Assembly: GCA_016432465.1 (NCBI GenBank)
Contig: CP066690.1
Span: 747,666 to 786,723, forward strand
Direction of reading: 5' to 3'
DNA: 39,058 nucleotides
Source of the DNA: Candidatus Sungiibacteriota bacterium
GTDB taxonomy: Bacteria; Patescibacteriota; Minisyncoccia; Sungbacterales; HO2-52-23
Below are positions 20,610 to 29,482 of the stretch, in pieces. The notes beneath the pieces are model-generated. The model was given only the letters and a program-made list of their open reading frames with translations. It ran no database searches and was not told the origin of the DNA. Each line of letters begins with the position of its first letter. Positions within the stretch are counted from its first letter, which is position 1. Position numbers and translations under genes: made by a program.

Positions 20610-23435
20610 ATGAACACTCTTTTTCAAAAAAACATTTTAATCTCTGGCGCTATCCTGGTTTTTTCTTTGCTCGTCGGCTCTTACATCATTTTTGCCCCGG
20701 GGAAGAACGTTTTCGCGCAGAAGTTCACGGAAGAACGCCGTGTCCCTCTTCAATTTGATTTTGTCAGCCAGTGGAATGGGGGCGAAGAGTCGGGGGGAAC
20801 CGCGATAGATATCGGCAGGGGAAACAACGGAACTATCCGCAAGGGGGTAGCCGTTGCTCCTGGAAGATTTGGGCAGGCATTTAAGTTTAGAGTTGGCTCT
20901 TCTATTAGCATGGGCAACCCCGAGAGTTTAAACTTTGGTACCGGCCCATTTTCATTGAATGCCTGGTTTAAGTGGGATGGCGGGGGATCCATAAATAACA
21001 TCATCAGAAAGTCAAATTATCCGACGAAGGGTCCCGGAGCAGGATATTGGTTGAGAATAGGCACCAGTGAAGGCAAATCAACTTTGGAGTTTTCCGTAGG
21101 AGCAACTACCGGTCCCGAGGGTCAAAGTCTCATTACTACACCCGTTAGTTCCGGAGTCTGGCATTATGTTGTAGCCACAAGGGATAGTTCTGACGCTATA
21201 AAATTATATGTTGATGGCGAGTCAAAAGGAACTGTCATCCGGAAGGCCTCAAAAGCCGAGACAACGAGCGAGGCACAATTCACGCTCGGGGCATGGGACG
21301 ACCGATTCGGCAGGAGAGAGTTTTTCTCCGGACTCATAGAAGAGGTTGCGGTATATAATAGAGCCCTGACTTCTTCGGAGGTCCAATCTGCGTACAAAGA
21401 ATTGCGCCAAATCCTTGCCGCAAAAGATTCTGGTGTACCGTTTCCGGGCAATTGCAATACTAGGTACAGATGTCTGCGGTATTGTGAAGCGCCGGCCAAC
21501 GCATTGGCGTGCGTTGATTTTGCCGAGGCCGCGGGATTTATCAGCAAGGATGAAGCGCAACAGGCCAGAAAATACATTCCTCTAATCCTTCAAGGAGTAA
21601 CGCCCGGCAAGTGCGACACCAAAGAACGGTGCGAGGCCTACTGTCAAGATCCGGCTCATACGCTGGAGTGTATGGAATTTGCGGTCAAGTACGAGGTGCT
21701 CCCGAAGAATGAGCTTGAAGTATTAAAGAAAATCCTGCCATTCATGAGAGCAGGAAAAATGCCCGGCGGGTGCAGGAGTAAGGCCGAATGCGAAAGCTAT
21801 TGCACCGATACGGCTCATTTTGAAGAGTGCCTGGATCTTGGTTTGGCGCTTGGAGTCATCAAGCCGGAAGAAGTTGAACTGATCAGAAAATCAGGCGGCA
21901 AAGGGCCGGGCAACTGCCGTTCCAAAGAGGCCTGCGAAACTTATTGCACAAAACCCGAAAACCAAAAAGCATGCATGGATTTTGCGGTTAAAATCGGATT
22001 GATGACTCAAGAAGAAGTGGATCAGGCCCAAGCAGCCGGAGACGTAAGACAGTGTTTTGAAGAAGCTGATGAGAAGATAGTCTCTTGTTTTGTCACTAAT
22101 TTGGGAACTGACCTTTTTGAACAAATGAGGGCCGGAAAAATGCCGTACGATATTGCCATCATTGAAAAGATCAGAAAAGCCAAATCCTGCGTGAAGCAGT
22201 ATTCCGATCAGGCCACGGATGTCTTGGGAGATTTTCTTAAGGCGCTGCCTGCGGCCGATTCCTGTGTTGCGGCGGAATTCGGACCGGACTTTATCGGACG
22301 CTTGAGACGAATGGCCGTTCCGTGTTCACAGATGAAGGGCATAAGGGGGAAAATGGAGGCCTGCTTTCTGCAAGGAACCAATGCTTTATTTGAACCGTGC
22401 GCCCAAAAAGAATGCGGCCAGGTCCAAAGCTGTATGTTAGAGGTAGCGAAGCCGTTAATGAGCATTGCCAAACGGGTTGAGGCTAGCGATCCGGCAAGGT
22501 CCCAAAAGCGGGAACTTCCCAAAGTAATGCAGGACAAACTACTCTCGTGCGGCATAGACCCTAATTTTGATCCCAATACCTGCATAAGCAAGTCAACCTG
22601 CACGGAGTTCTTTTCTTGTCTTAATCCAAGCGGAAGTCAACAGCAAGGCGATCAGCCGGGCGAGATGCCCCCGGAACTTAAAACCCGGGTGGATTCCTGC
22701 ATGAAGGAAATAGTTGATATTAAAATGCGCGAATGCACCAGTAAGCCGACCTGCAGCGAAGTAAACATTTGTCTGAAAGCCCAAATGTCAGAAGGCGCTT
22801 CAAAAGGCGATAAAGACATGGGTAAAAAGATTGAGCTCCCGTTGGATGTTGAGTCAAGACTAATGGTTTGTCAACAGGAAGAAATTCAAGCCAAGCTTGA
22901 TGTTTGTGTCGCTAAGTCATGTTCCGAATTTGACGCCTGTATAAATTCTCTACAAGAGGGCGGCGAGAAACAGGATGGACAGCAGCAGAAGCAGGGCGAG
23001 TCGGACCCAAAAATTAAGGCAAAAGTTCAGGCCTGTGTGGATGAAAAAATTAACGCGTGTATTGCCAAACCGTGCGGTGAGTTCACTGCCTGTGTTAGCG
23101 CTTTACAAGGAAGCGCAGGCGGTGGGGAGCAACAACAGCAACAACAGCAAGGACAGTCCAACCCCGCTATTGAAGCCAAAATGAAGTCATGCCAATCCAA
23201 AGGTGGAAGCGGCGGCGCGCCTCCGGATGGTAGGGGACAGCAGCCTCCTCAAGGATTTCAACCGCCATCAGGCTTTTCCCAGCCTCCGGCGTCATACCCT
23301 AGCGGATCATCGTCTGAAATTCCAATAACGCCGGAGCTATGCGCTAACTTCACCAACATTCCAGCTTGCTCCTACGTCGGCTCGCCGGATTCTCAAAACT
23401 ACCAACTTTGTAAGAAGTGCTACCCGGACAAGTAG
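20610..23435 (+). CDS. Secreted LamG plus Cys-repeat surface protein
   Basis: The 941-aa protein has a signal peptide (hydrophobic residues about 10-30, cleavage near VFA-QK), a LamG/concanavalin-like lectin domain (about 45-268; GPFSLNAWFKWDGG, GVWHYVVATRD, KLYVDG, GLIEEVAVYNRALTSSEV), and then four repeats of about 45-53 aa with spacing C-x5-C-x3-C-x8-C ending in FA (about 274-480). A longer Cys-rich region follows, with at least four units of the type C-x-A-K-x-C-x-E-F-x-A-C (about 580-840), a Gln-rich spacer, a Pro/Gly/Ser linker and a Cys-rich end (CANFTNIPACSY). The protein at 25588 has the same Cys repeat. It is probably a disulfide-stabilised, sugar-binding surface protein. A TGTTAAAAT extended -10 box lies at about 20581-20588. 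Confidence 0.82.
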   Translation: MNTLFQKNILISGAILVFSLLVGSYIIFAPGKNVFAQKFTEERRVPLQFDFVSQWNGGEESGGTAIDIGRGNNGTIRKGVAVAPGRFGQAFKFRVGSSISMGNPESLNFGTGPFSLNAWFKWDGGGSINNIIRKSNYPTKGPGAGYWLRIGTSEGKSTLEFSVGATTGPEGQSLITTPVSSGVWHYVVATRDSSDAIKLYVDGESKGTVIRKASKAETTSEAQFTLGAWDDRFGRREFFSGLIEEVAVYNRALTSSEVQSAYKELRQILAAKDSGVPFPGNCNTRYRCLRYCEAPANALACVDFAEAAGFISKDEAQQARKYIPLILQGVTPGKCDTKERCEAYCQDPAHTLECMEFAVKYEVLPKNELEVLKKILPFMRAGKMPGGCRSKAECESYCTDTAHFEECLDLGLALGVIKPEEVELIRKSGGKGPGNCRSKEACETYCTKPENQKACMDFAVKIGLMTQEEVDQAQAAGDVRQCFEEADEKIVSCFVTNLGTDLFEQMRAGKMPYDIAIIEKIRKAKSCVKQYSDQATDVLGDFLKALPAADSCVAAEFGPDFIGRLRRMAVPCSQMKGIRGKMEACFLQGTNALFEPCAQKECGQVQSCMLEVAKPLMSIAKRVEASDPARSQKRELPKVMQDKLLSCGIDPNFDPNTCISKSTCTEFFSCLNPSGSQQQGDQPGEMPPELKTRVDSCMKEIVDIKMRECTSKPTCSEVNICLKAQMSEGASKGDKDMGKKIELPLDVESRLMVCQQEEIQAKLDVCVAKSCSEFDACINSLQEGGEKQDGQQQKQGESDPKIKAKVQACVDEKINACIAKPCGEFTACVSALQGSAGGGEQQQQQQQGQSNPAIEAKMKSCQSKGGSGGAPPDGRGQQPPQGFQPPSGFSQPPASYPSGSSSEIPITPELCANFTNIPACSYVGSPDSQNYQLCKKCYPDK

Positions 23436-23456
23436 TTGCAAAATTGCAGTTTTAAC

Positions 23457-23498
23457 AAAAACAAAACATTGGTCTAATTAGACCAATGTTTTGTTTTT
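23457..23498. terminator. 42-bp perfect palindrome, bidirectional terminator
   Basis: The half AAAAACAAAACATTGG + TCTAA is mirrored exactly; on the + strand the right arm ends in TTTTGTTTTT, giving a U-rich tail after the stem. It lies 21 bp past the stop of the Cys-repeat protein. No coding function. Confidence 0.85.
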
Positions 23499-23565
23499 AA
23501 GTTCATTTTTATTTCTGCACATGTTATCGTGTAAGTATTTAGTTGAAGGCCCAGCGGTTTGCCAG

Positions 23566-23781
23566 ATGAAATTTTTTGTAAAAGTGAAAACGGGAGCAAA
23601 ACGGGAACGAGTTGAAAAAATTGACGCGGTTCATTTTGTTGTATCCGTAAAAGAACGCGCCAAAGAGGGCGAGGCCAATCGGGCGGTGGAAAAGGCATTG
23701 TCAAAACATTTTGATGTGCCAAAAACAAATGTTAACATTGTGAAAGGCCGCTCCAGTCGCAATAAAATTATTGAGGTCTGA
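23566..23781 (+). CDS. DUF167 (YggU-like) family protein
   Basis: This 71-aa protein of the DUF167 family has the typical pattern VKVKTGAKRERVEKI, FVVSVKERAKEGEANRAVEKALSKHF and VNIVKGRSSRNKIIEV. It is a small alpha/beta fold whose biochemical role is not established; nucleic acid binding has been suggested from structure. The start at 23566 gives the normal family length; the frame is open to 23491 but would begin inside the palindromic terminator. Confidence 0.88.
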   Translation: MKFFVKVKTGAKRERVEKIDAVHFVVSVKERAKEGEANRAVEKALSKHFDVPKTNVNIVKGRSSRNKIIEV

Positions 23782-23858
23782 TAATAAAACCTTCAGACGC
23801 CTGTCCGGGTAGCGCCCCAGCAACCAGTCGCGCCAGCACAATAACGATAGGATTTCGC

Positions 23859-23896
23859 AAACTAAAATGTCCCGACTAGTCGGGACGTTTTAGTTT
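23859..23896. terminator. Bidirectional terminator palindrome
   Basis: AAACTAAAA, one unpaired base, GTCCCGACTAGTCGGGAC, one unpaired base, TTTTAGTTT. It lies between the convergent DUF167 gene and the Ig-like secreted protein gene and gives a T-rich tail in both directions. Confidence 0.85.
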
Positions 23897-23927
23897 GGGG
23901 TTGATGCACTTTTTGTATCTTCATTTC

Positions 23928-25427
23928 TTAACCCTCGGTGCCGCTGTCCCCGGCAAAGGTCTCTACTTTGAAAGTCGGCGTTTTTCCCAGAAACGTATTT
24001 CCATCGGCGTCAATATAGGTTGCGGTTACAATTCCCGAGCCCTCGCCGTATTCGGCAATAGCGTCGTCAAGTTTGGCAACGAATACTCCGGCAGGAGTAA
24101 TGTTTCCAACCTGTCCGATGAGTGTCCACTTAACATTTTCTTTGATGATCTGCGTGGAGCCATCGGACATCACAAGTTTGGCCGTAAAGGTTACTTGGTC
24201 CCACTCTTTTAATCCTTCAAGAGTCCGATTTTGAGTGACGATAAGATTTTTTGCGAATATTTTCTGGGTTTTTGTCTCAGGCGATGAAGTCGGTTTTGGA
24301 GCCGGCGTAGTTGGCGCTGTAGTTTTTGGTTGCGGCTCGGATTTTTTCTGGATCGCTGTGTCGTATACGACCGGGAAGGTAAATTTAGAAGAGTCAGGCA
24401 GTTTCGCGGATTTGGCAGGATCAACTAAGTAGTCCTCCCCGCAGGAATTTTTCAAACTCAACTCCAGTAGTTGTACCGGATCCGTTCCAAGCGGCTGTAT
24501 TTTCCAGGTGATAGTCTCGTCGGCCTTGGCTTCCTGCCGGGCGCCATTGAGAATTTTGGCATTTTTTACGTTAAGAGTAATCGTCCCCGGCTGGCCCAAG
24601 GATTTGGTTTGGATTTCAAAATAGCCGTTCGGAGCCACGGTAAAGGGTTTTAAGGGGGGAGTACCAGATAGGAAAGTATCCTTAAAACTATCTTTTCCTA
24701 TCATCATAATTAAACTGGGACTTTGCTTCTTGCCGACATAAAATCCTTTGGAGCCCTTCGCCTCCGCTCTTACGAGTCCAGGTCTTAGGCCGCTAGTGGT
24801 ATATGAGACTTTCTGCCAGCTTTCGATACTGCCAGCGCGGGCATATTTAGCTTGTTTGGGGGTGCTCGTGTCCCGTATCCGTACTTTGATCCAATAATTT
24901 TTGGGTTTAGGGATTGTTTTATTTCCCGGGAGGTAGGATGATATATCCCAGGTAAATTTTCCCCCTAACGATGTGTAGTTTGTTCGACCAAAGCTTACGC
25001 CAGGCTCGGTATCTTTTGGAGACCAGTCGATAATATCGTCGTTTAGGTAGGCAGGGAAAGGGGTGTACATATCTATGGAATTTTCATTGAGGCTCGGGTT
25101 TAGGGATAATGATACAGCAACTATGTTATCGGGACCGGCAATGGAAATTTCCGGAGTAATGTTGAGCACCCCGTAAGGCGAGACCAAATCTATACCCGCG
25201 GGCTTGGGCGGAACCGGAGGAGTGCAATTGGCCTGAATAATACCGGATGACTTATCGGAGGTACCTTCTTTTACCAGAAAGGACTTGATTTTAGAGAAAA
25301 TGGAGAAAACCGCAGCAAATGGTTTTTCTCCGAACCATCCGGCCTGGGCATAGACTGGCGTTATTAGTAAAAGCGAGATAAGTGCGACAGGGGCTAGGAT
25401 AGAGAATAAAAAAGATTTTTTTATCAC
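23928..25427 (-). CDS. Secreted protein with C-terminal Ig-like domain
   Basis: The 499-aa protein has a signal peptide (hydrophobic residues about 5-26, cleavage near VYA-QA). The first half (about 75-340) is beta-rich and unrecognised; a Pro/Thr/Lys linker (about 365-390) leads to a bacterial Ig-like (Big_2-type) domain (about 395-490; FTAKLVMSDGSTQIIKENVKW, GNITPAGVF, GSGIVTATYIDADG). Such domains act as spacers or adhesive modules in surface proteins. The start codon is GTG with TAATCT 9 nt upstream. It is the only minus-strand surface protein in this block. Confidence 0.75.
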   Translation of the reverse strand: MIKKSFLFSILAPVALISLLLITPVYAQAGWFGEKPFAAVFSIFSKIKSFLVKEGTSDKSSGIIQANCTPPVPPKPAGIDLVSPYGVLNITPEISIAGPDNIVAVSLSLNPSLNENSIDMYTPFPAYLNDDIIDWSPKDTEPGVSFGRTNYTSLGGKFTWDISSYLPGNKTIPKPKNYWIKVRIRDTSTPKQAKYARAGSIESWQKVSYTTSGLRPGLVRAEAKGSKGFYVGKKQSPSLIMMIGKDSFKDTFLSGTPPLKPFTVAPNGYFEIQTKSLGQPGTITLNVKNAKILNGARQEAKADETITWKIQPLGTDPVQLLELSLKNSCGEDYLVDPAKSAKLPDSSKFTFPVVYDTAIQKKSEPQPKTTAPTTPAPKPTSSPETKTQKIFAKNLIVTQNRTLEGLKEWDQVTFTAKLVMSDGSTQIIKENVKWTLIGQVGNITPAGVFVAKLDDAIAEYGEGSGIVTATYIDADGNTFLGKTPTFKVETFAGDSGTEG

Positions 25428-25574
25428 GAGTTTGGAAGATTATTACGCAAGAAGTCTCAGGGTCGAGTATATAATAGAATGGAGAAGATTTTCAACGCCA
25501 GTTATCCACTTAGTCGCTTTAGATGACTCAAAAACCCGTACAGTATAACTCCTGTGTGTAATGTTTAAGTATGT

Positions 25575-25580
25575 TATAAT
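25575..25580 (+). promoter_or_regulatory. -10 box TATAAT, leaderless start
   Basis: A perfect TATAAT is followed by 7 nt and then the ATG at 25588. This decides against the in-frame ATGs at 25561 and 25585. Confidence 0.65.
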
Positions 25581-25587
25581 AACTATG

Positions 25588-26643
25588 ATGAAGCTAAAAC
25601 GTATTATTTTAATTGGGATAGGTATCTTTTTCCTTCTTGTTATAGCCGGTGTTATTTACGGAGTAAGCCGTGTTAGCAGTGTTACTGACGGGGAAGGGGC
25701 ACTCAAAGGAACAAGTCTACCCGAGACTAATCCTTTTGAAATTAAGTCAAACCCCTTTGAGTTTTTTAAAAACCCCTTTGATGATACCTCCAGCATTACC
25801 GGGTCGCGTCTTAGGGCACAGGTATCCGCTGGGAAGATTACTTTTTCTATAACGGAGCTCGGAGGGTGTTCCAATCCGGAGGAGTGCCGCGCCTTTTGCA
25901 ATCAAATTAAAAATCTTGCCATCTGTATTGATTTTGCCGAAAAAAACAGCATGATGTCTTCGGAAGATTTGGCACAGGCGCGCAGATTTGCAAAAGCCGG
26001 GGGAGTGGGACCGGGGGGATGCGCCAATAAAAACGATTGCGAAAATTACTGCAGCAACTTAGACCACATTGAAGAGTGCGTGGCCTTTGCGGAAAAATAC
26101 GGCATTCTTCCAGCAAAAGATCTGCAGGAGGCGCAAAATATCAGACGCTACCTTAAAGAAGGCGGCGTTATGCCCGGCGGATGCAAAAGCAAGGAAAACT
26201 GTATGGACTATTGTAAGGCGCCTCTGCACATGAGAATATGTCTTGATTTTGCAGAACGCGCGAATCTTATTCCTCCACAGGAACTTGCCGAGGCGCGCAA
26301 AGTTATGCCGTTTTTGGAAAGAGGCGAGACTCCGGGTGGATGTCTTTCCAAAAAGGAGTGTGATTCTTACTGTTCGCAATTAAATAATATGCAGGAGTGT
26401 CTTTCCTTTGCGGAAAAAGCAGGAGTTATTCCGGCGGAGGAGCTCTATCTTGCCAAAAAAATATTGCCTTTTATGCTTCGCGGGGAAACCCCCGGCAAGT
26501 GTCTGTCACAGAAAGAATGCGAGAGTTATTGCCGCCAGCCACCGCACTTTCGTGAATGTCTTGATTTTGCCGAAAAAGCTGGATTTTTAAACCGTATTGA
26601 GCGTATGATGCTAAATCAGGCCGTTAAGTTAATACCGCAGTAG
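25588..26643 (+). CDS. Membrane-anchored five-fold Cys-repeat protein
   Basis: The 351-aa protein has an N-terminal membrane helix (about residues 5-25), a linker with three NPF motifs (SLPETNPF, KSNPFEFF, KNPF) and then five tandem repeats of about 50-54 aa from residue 90 to the end. Each repeat reads G-G-C-x5-C-x3-C-x8-C-x2-FAE followed by a helix with EL-x2-A-(K/R) and a linker ending in MPGG or TPGG. The four cysteines per unit suggest two disulfides, outside the cell. The same unit occurs in the LamG protein at 20610. I do not know a named domain of this form; binding or structural surface roles are inferred. Confidence 0.75.
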   Translation: MKLKRIILIGIGIFFLLVIAGVIYGVSRVSSVTDGEGALKGTSLPETNPFEIKSNPFEFFKNPFDDTSSITGSRLRAQVSAGKITFSITELGGCSNPEECRAFCNQIKNLAICIDFAEKNSMMSSEDLAQARRFAKAGGVGPGGCANKNDCENYCSNLDHIEECVAFAEKYGILPAKDLQEAQNIRRYLKEGGVMPGGCKSKENCMDYCKAPLHMRICLDFAERANLIPPQELAEARKVMPFLERGETPGGCLSKKECDSYCSQLNNMQECLSFAEKAGVIPAEELYLAKKILPFMLRGETPGKCLSQKECESYCRQPPHFRECLDFAEKAGFLNRIERMMLNQAVKLIPQ

Positions 26644-26771
26644 TTAAGCCCGAAGCTATTAAGCTATAACGGTTCATTAATTTTTCGGCACTACTTGTGT
26701 ATCTTTAAGGCCCTGTGCTCTACATTTTAACTGGATAATTCCGCGCCAGCTCTGCTGCACGGAGCGTCATT

Positions 26772-28865
26772 ATGAATACAGAAGCAAACTATACTTGTCC
26801 CATGCATCCCGAAATTATGCGGGATAGTATTGGTATTTGTCCGGACTGCGGGATGAATTTAATTCCGGTAAAGAACAACAAAAAACATAAACTGGCAGAA
26901 CACGATAAGCACAAAGGGCATTCTACGGAGATGTTTCTTAGAAAATTCTTGGTAAGTTTGATTCTTACCGTACCGGTTGTTCTTTATGCGGACGTTGTTC
27001 AGAAAATTTTCGGATGGTCGCCACCCAATTTCCCTGGCTCGGCGTATTTGCCATTGGTTTTGGGTTCAGTTGTTTTTTTCTATGGAGGGTGGGCGTTTTT
27101 AATAGGCGCCTATCGCGAGCTCAAAGCCTGGCTTCCTGGCATGATGACGCTTATTGGTATTGCTGTTTCTGCGGCCTATTTTTACAGCGTTTTTTCCGTG
27201 ATTACTGGTAGGGGACACGACCTTTTTTGGGAACTGACTACTTTGATAACGGTTATGCTTCTTGGTCATTGGTTGGAGATGCGGGCGGTCTCGGGAGCGC
27301 AAGGGGCATTACGAGAACTCTCAAAGTTGTTGCCGGACACCGCAGAAATTATTCGTGATGGAAAAACTGAAACAATTCCGCTCTCTGGGCTCCGCGAAGG
27401 AGATATGGTTTTTGTCCGCCCCGGCGCACGAATTCCCTCGGACGGAGTTGTGGTTGAGGGAAAATCTGAAGTGAATGAATCCATGGTCACGGGCGAGTCC
27501 GCGCCAGTTGCCAAAAACGCCAACAGTGAAGTTATTGCAGGGACTGTAAATGGCGACGGCTCCTTAAAAATTAAAGTGACAAAAGTCGGCGAGCATACTT
27601 TTCTTGCCGGGGTAATGCGTTTGGTTAAAGAGGCGCAGGCGTCAAAATCGCGATTGCAAATTCTTTCGGATAAGGCCGCATTTTATCTCACAGTTATAGC
27701 TATTGGCACAGGCGGTTTAACTTTTGTGTTGTGGCTTTTTGCAAAAGCGGGTTTTGGATTCGCACTGGAGCGATTAGTGGCGGTTCTCGTAATCGCTTGT
27801 CCTCATGCTTTGGGTCTTGCGGTGCCGTTAGTTGCTTCTATTTCTACGACCTTGGCCGCGCGGCATGGTTTTTTGGTAAAACAGCGCTTGTCGCTTGAGG
27901 CCGCGCGCAATGTTGATGTTGTGCTTTTTGATAAAACAGGGACTTTAACTCGCGGAGAATATGGCGTAACCGATATTTGGCCGGTCAAAATAAGCGAGGA
28001 AGAGCTGCTTCAAGTTGCCGCGTCGGTTGACATGCATTCCGAACACTTCATTTCTAAAGCCATTGTGAAAAAAGCAGAGGATGCTGATATAACAATCGTG
28101 GAAGCGCGGGACTTCGTTCGTATTCCCGGAAAAGGAGTAAAAGGAACAGTTAATGGCGGGGTTATTTTTGTCGGCGGGCAAGCGATTTTAGAAGATCTTG
28201 ATGTTATGCCGCCCGATGAACTCAAAGAAACTGTTGAAGAAGAAAATAAAAAAGGGAAAACTATTATTTATGTAGCGTCGGAGAAAGAACTTCTCGGTAT
28301 TTTTGCTCTTGCCGACCTCATCAGAAAAGAATCACGCGAGGCGATTCAAGCACTGAAAGCAATAGGCGTAAAAATTGCGATGATCACCGGCGACTCGGAA
28401 GGCGTAGCCAAGTGGGTCTCGCAGGAACTTGGCATTGACGAATACTTTGCAAGAGTTTTGCCGCATCAAAAATCGGAAAAAGTAAAACTACTTCAAGGCA
28501 AGGGTCAAAAGGTTGCCATGGTAGGGGACGGGATTAACGATGCTCCGGCATTAACACAGGCGGACTTAGGTATTGCGATTGGCGCAGGCACTAATATCGC
28601 CATAGAATCAGCCGGCATAATTTTAGTGCGCAACGACCCCCGCGACATTGTAAAAATAATAAAACTTTCGCGTCTTACCTACTCCAAAATGATACAAAAT
28701 TTATTTTGGGCAACGGGCTACAATGTCGTTGCGCTTCCATTGGCTGCGGGCGTGCTGGCCTCTAAGGGAATTTTATTGCAACCGGCGCTTGCCGCGCTCT
28801 TTATGTCACTCTCCACTGTTATTGTTGCGGTAAATGCGGTATTCTTAAGAAAGAGAATTTTATGA
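26772..28865 (+). CDS. CopB-like copper-type P1B ATPase
   Basis: This 697-aa heavy-metal efflux P-type ATPase begins with a heavy-metal-binding domain (TCPMHPEI and CPDCGMNL, residues 8-34) and a His-rich linker (KHKLAEHDKHKGHS). Core motifs: TGES (240-243, actuator), CPH (C343-H345, transmembrane metal site), DKTGT (D387, phosphorylated) and GDGINDAP (585-592). The CPH rather than CPC motif places it in the P1B-3/CopB-type group, known for copper (Cu2+ or Cu+) and silver export. It heads an operon: the DoxX-like gene overlaps it by 4 bp. GGAG lies 8-10 nt before the ATG. I left gene_symbol blank because copA and copB naming varies. Confidence 0.92.
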   Translation: MNTEANYTCPMHPEIMRDSIGICPDCGMNLIPVKNNKKHKLAEHDKHKGHSTEMFLRKFLVSLILTVPVVLYADVVQKIFGWSPPNFPGSAYLPLVLGSVVFFYGGWAFLIGAYRELKAWLPGMMTLIGIAVSAAYFYSVFSVITGRGHDLFWELTTLITVMLLGHWLEMRAVSGAQGALRELSKLLPDTAEIIRDGKTETIPLSGLREGDMVFVRPGARIPSDGVVVEGKSEVNESMVTGESAPVAKNANSEVIAGTVNGDGSLKIKVTKVGEHTFLAGVMRLVKEAQASKSRLQILSDKAAFYLTVIAIGTGGLTFVLWLFAKAGFGFALERLVAVLVIACPHALGLAVPLVASISTTLAARHGFLVKQRLSLEAARNVDVVLFDKTGTLTRGEYGVTDIWPVKISEEELLQVAASVDMHSEHFISKAIVKKAEDADITIVEARDFVRIPGKGVKGTVNGGVIFVGGQAILEDLDVMPPDELKETVEEENKKGKTIIYVASEKELLGIFALADLIRKESREAIQALKAIGVKIAMITGDSEGVAKWVSQELGIDEYFARVLPHQKSEKVKLLQGKGQKVAMVGDGINDAPALTQADLGIAIGAGTNIAIESAGIILVRNDPRDIVKIIKLSRLTYSKMIQNLFWATGYNVVALPLAAGVLASKGILLQPALAALFMSLSTVIVAVNAVFLRKRIL

Positions 28866-29242
28866 ATACCAAAATCATTCAATGGGTTTTAAGGGTGGCG
28901 GTTGCTGGTGAATTCGTAGGCCATGGCGCTTTTGCCCTGCAAGGCAAGCAAGCTTGGATTGGCTGGATTCAGCAGTTTGGTTTTGCCGACGCTGCTTTGG
29001 CTGCAAAATTACTTTTTCTTGTGGGTTTACTGGATTTATTAGTGGCTTTGGTTGTGCTGATTAAGCCGGTGAAAATCGTACTCCTTTGGGCGGTTTTTTG
29101 GGGCTTTTGGACCGCGCTTCTGCGCCCTCTGGTTGGTGAACCAATCTGGGACTTTGTTGAGAGGTGGGCCAATTGGGGCGCGCCCTTAGCATTGCTTCTT
29201 TTGCTTTGGCCTTCGCCATTTAAACAAGTTAAACAAATATGA
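28862..29242 (+). CDS. DoxX-like membrane protein (operon with CopB)
   Basis: This 126-aa protein with about four membrane helices has the DoxX-like pattern of small redox-associated membrane proteins (RVAVAGEFVGHGAFAL near the start, then AAKLLFLVGLLDLLVALVVL). Its ATG overlaps the stop of the ATPase (ATGA), and the 43-aa peptide gene starts in its own TGA, so all three are translationally coupled. DoxX-family proteins have been linked to thiosulfate:quinone oxidoreductase and to oxidative or thiol stress; here it probably supports metal or redox stress defence. The function is inferred from position. Confidence 0.7.
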   Translation: MNTKIIQWVLRVAVAGEFVGHGAFALQGKQAWIGWIQQFGFADAALAAKLLFLVGLLDLLVALVVLIKPVKIVLLWAVFWGFWTALLRPLVGEPIWDFVERWANWGAPLALLLLLWPSPFKQVKQI

Positions 29243-29370
29243 TGTGGAATTGGGGACAAAATATTATGACAGGCGGATTTGGCGGGTTTTTTACTCTGAC
29301 TTGGCTGGTATGGCTGGTGGTTGGTATTTTTGCGGCCATCTGGCTTTGGCAGCAGATTACTAAAAAATAG
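29239..29370 (+). CDS. 43-aa membrane micropeptide
   Basis: ATG at 29239 overlaps the TGA of the DoxX-like gene (ATGATG; a second start at 29242 is possible). The product is MMWNWGQNIM, a Gly-rich turn, one long hydrophobic helix (about residues 17-38) rich in Trp, and a QQITKK end. Overlap with the upstream gene and the single-helix form support a real small subunit of the copper/DoxX operon. There is no family I can name. Confidence 0.6.
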   Translation: MMWNWGQNIMTGGFGGFFTLTWLVWLVVGIFAAIWLWQQITKK

Positions 29371-29469
29371 TTCCAACAAACTGACTCTTTTCAGTTGCCA
29401 AGAATAGCCACCTGTGGATATCCTGCAGTGACTTTAGTTTAGGCTTGCCCTACTCTTAGTATAGTATTC

Positions 29470-29475
29470 TAAACT
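29470..29475 (+). promoter_or_regulatory. -10 box TAAACT, leaderless start
   Basis: TAAACT is followed by 7 nt and the ATG at 29483; TTGCCC about 19 bp upstream of it may serve as -35. TATAGT at 29460 is an alternative. Confidence 0.5.
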
Positions 29476-29482
29476 CATTTTT

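Noticed and set aside
25724-25745. LPETN as a sortase cell-wall sorting signal
   Set aside because: A sortase signal needs a following C-terminal hydrophobic helix and basic tail; here the motif is near the N-terminus, or ends the protein in the 76-aa stub, and no sortase gene is present.
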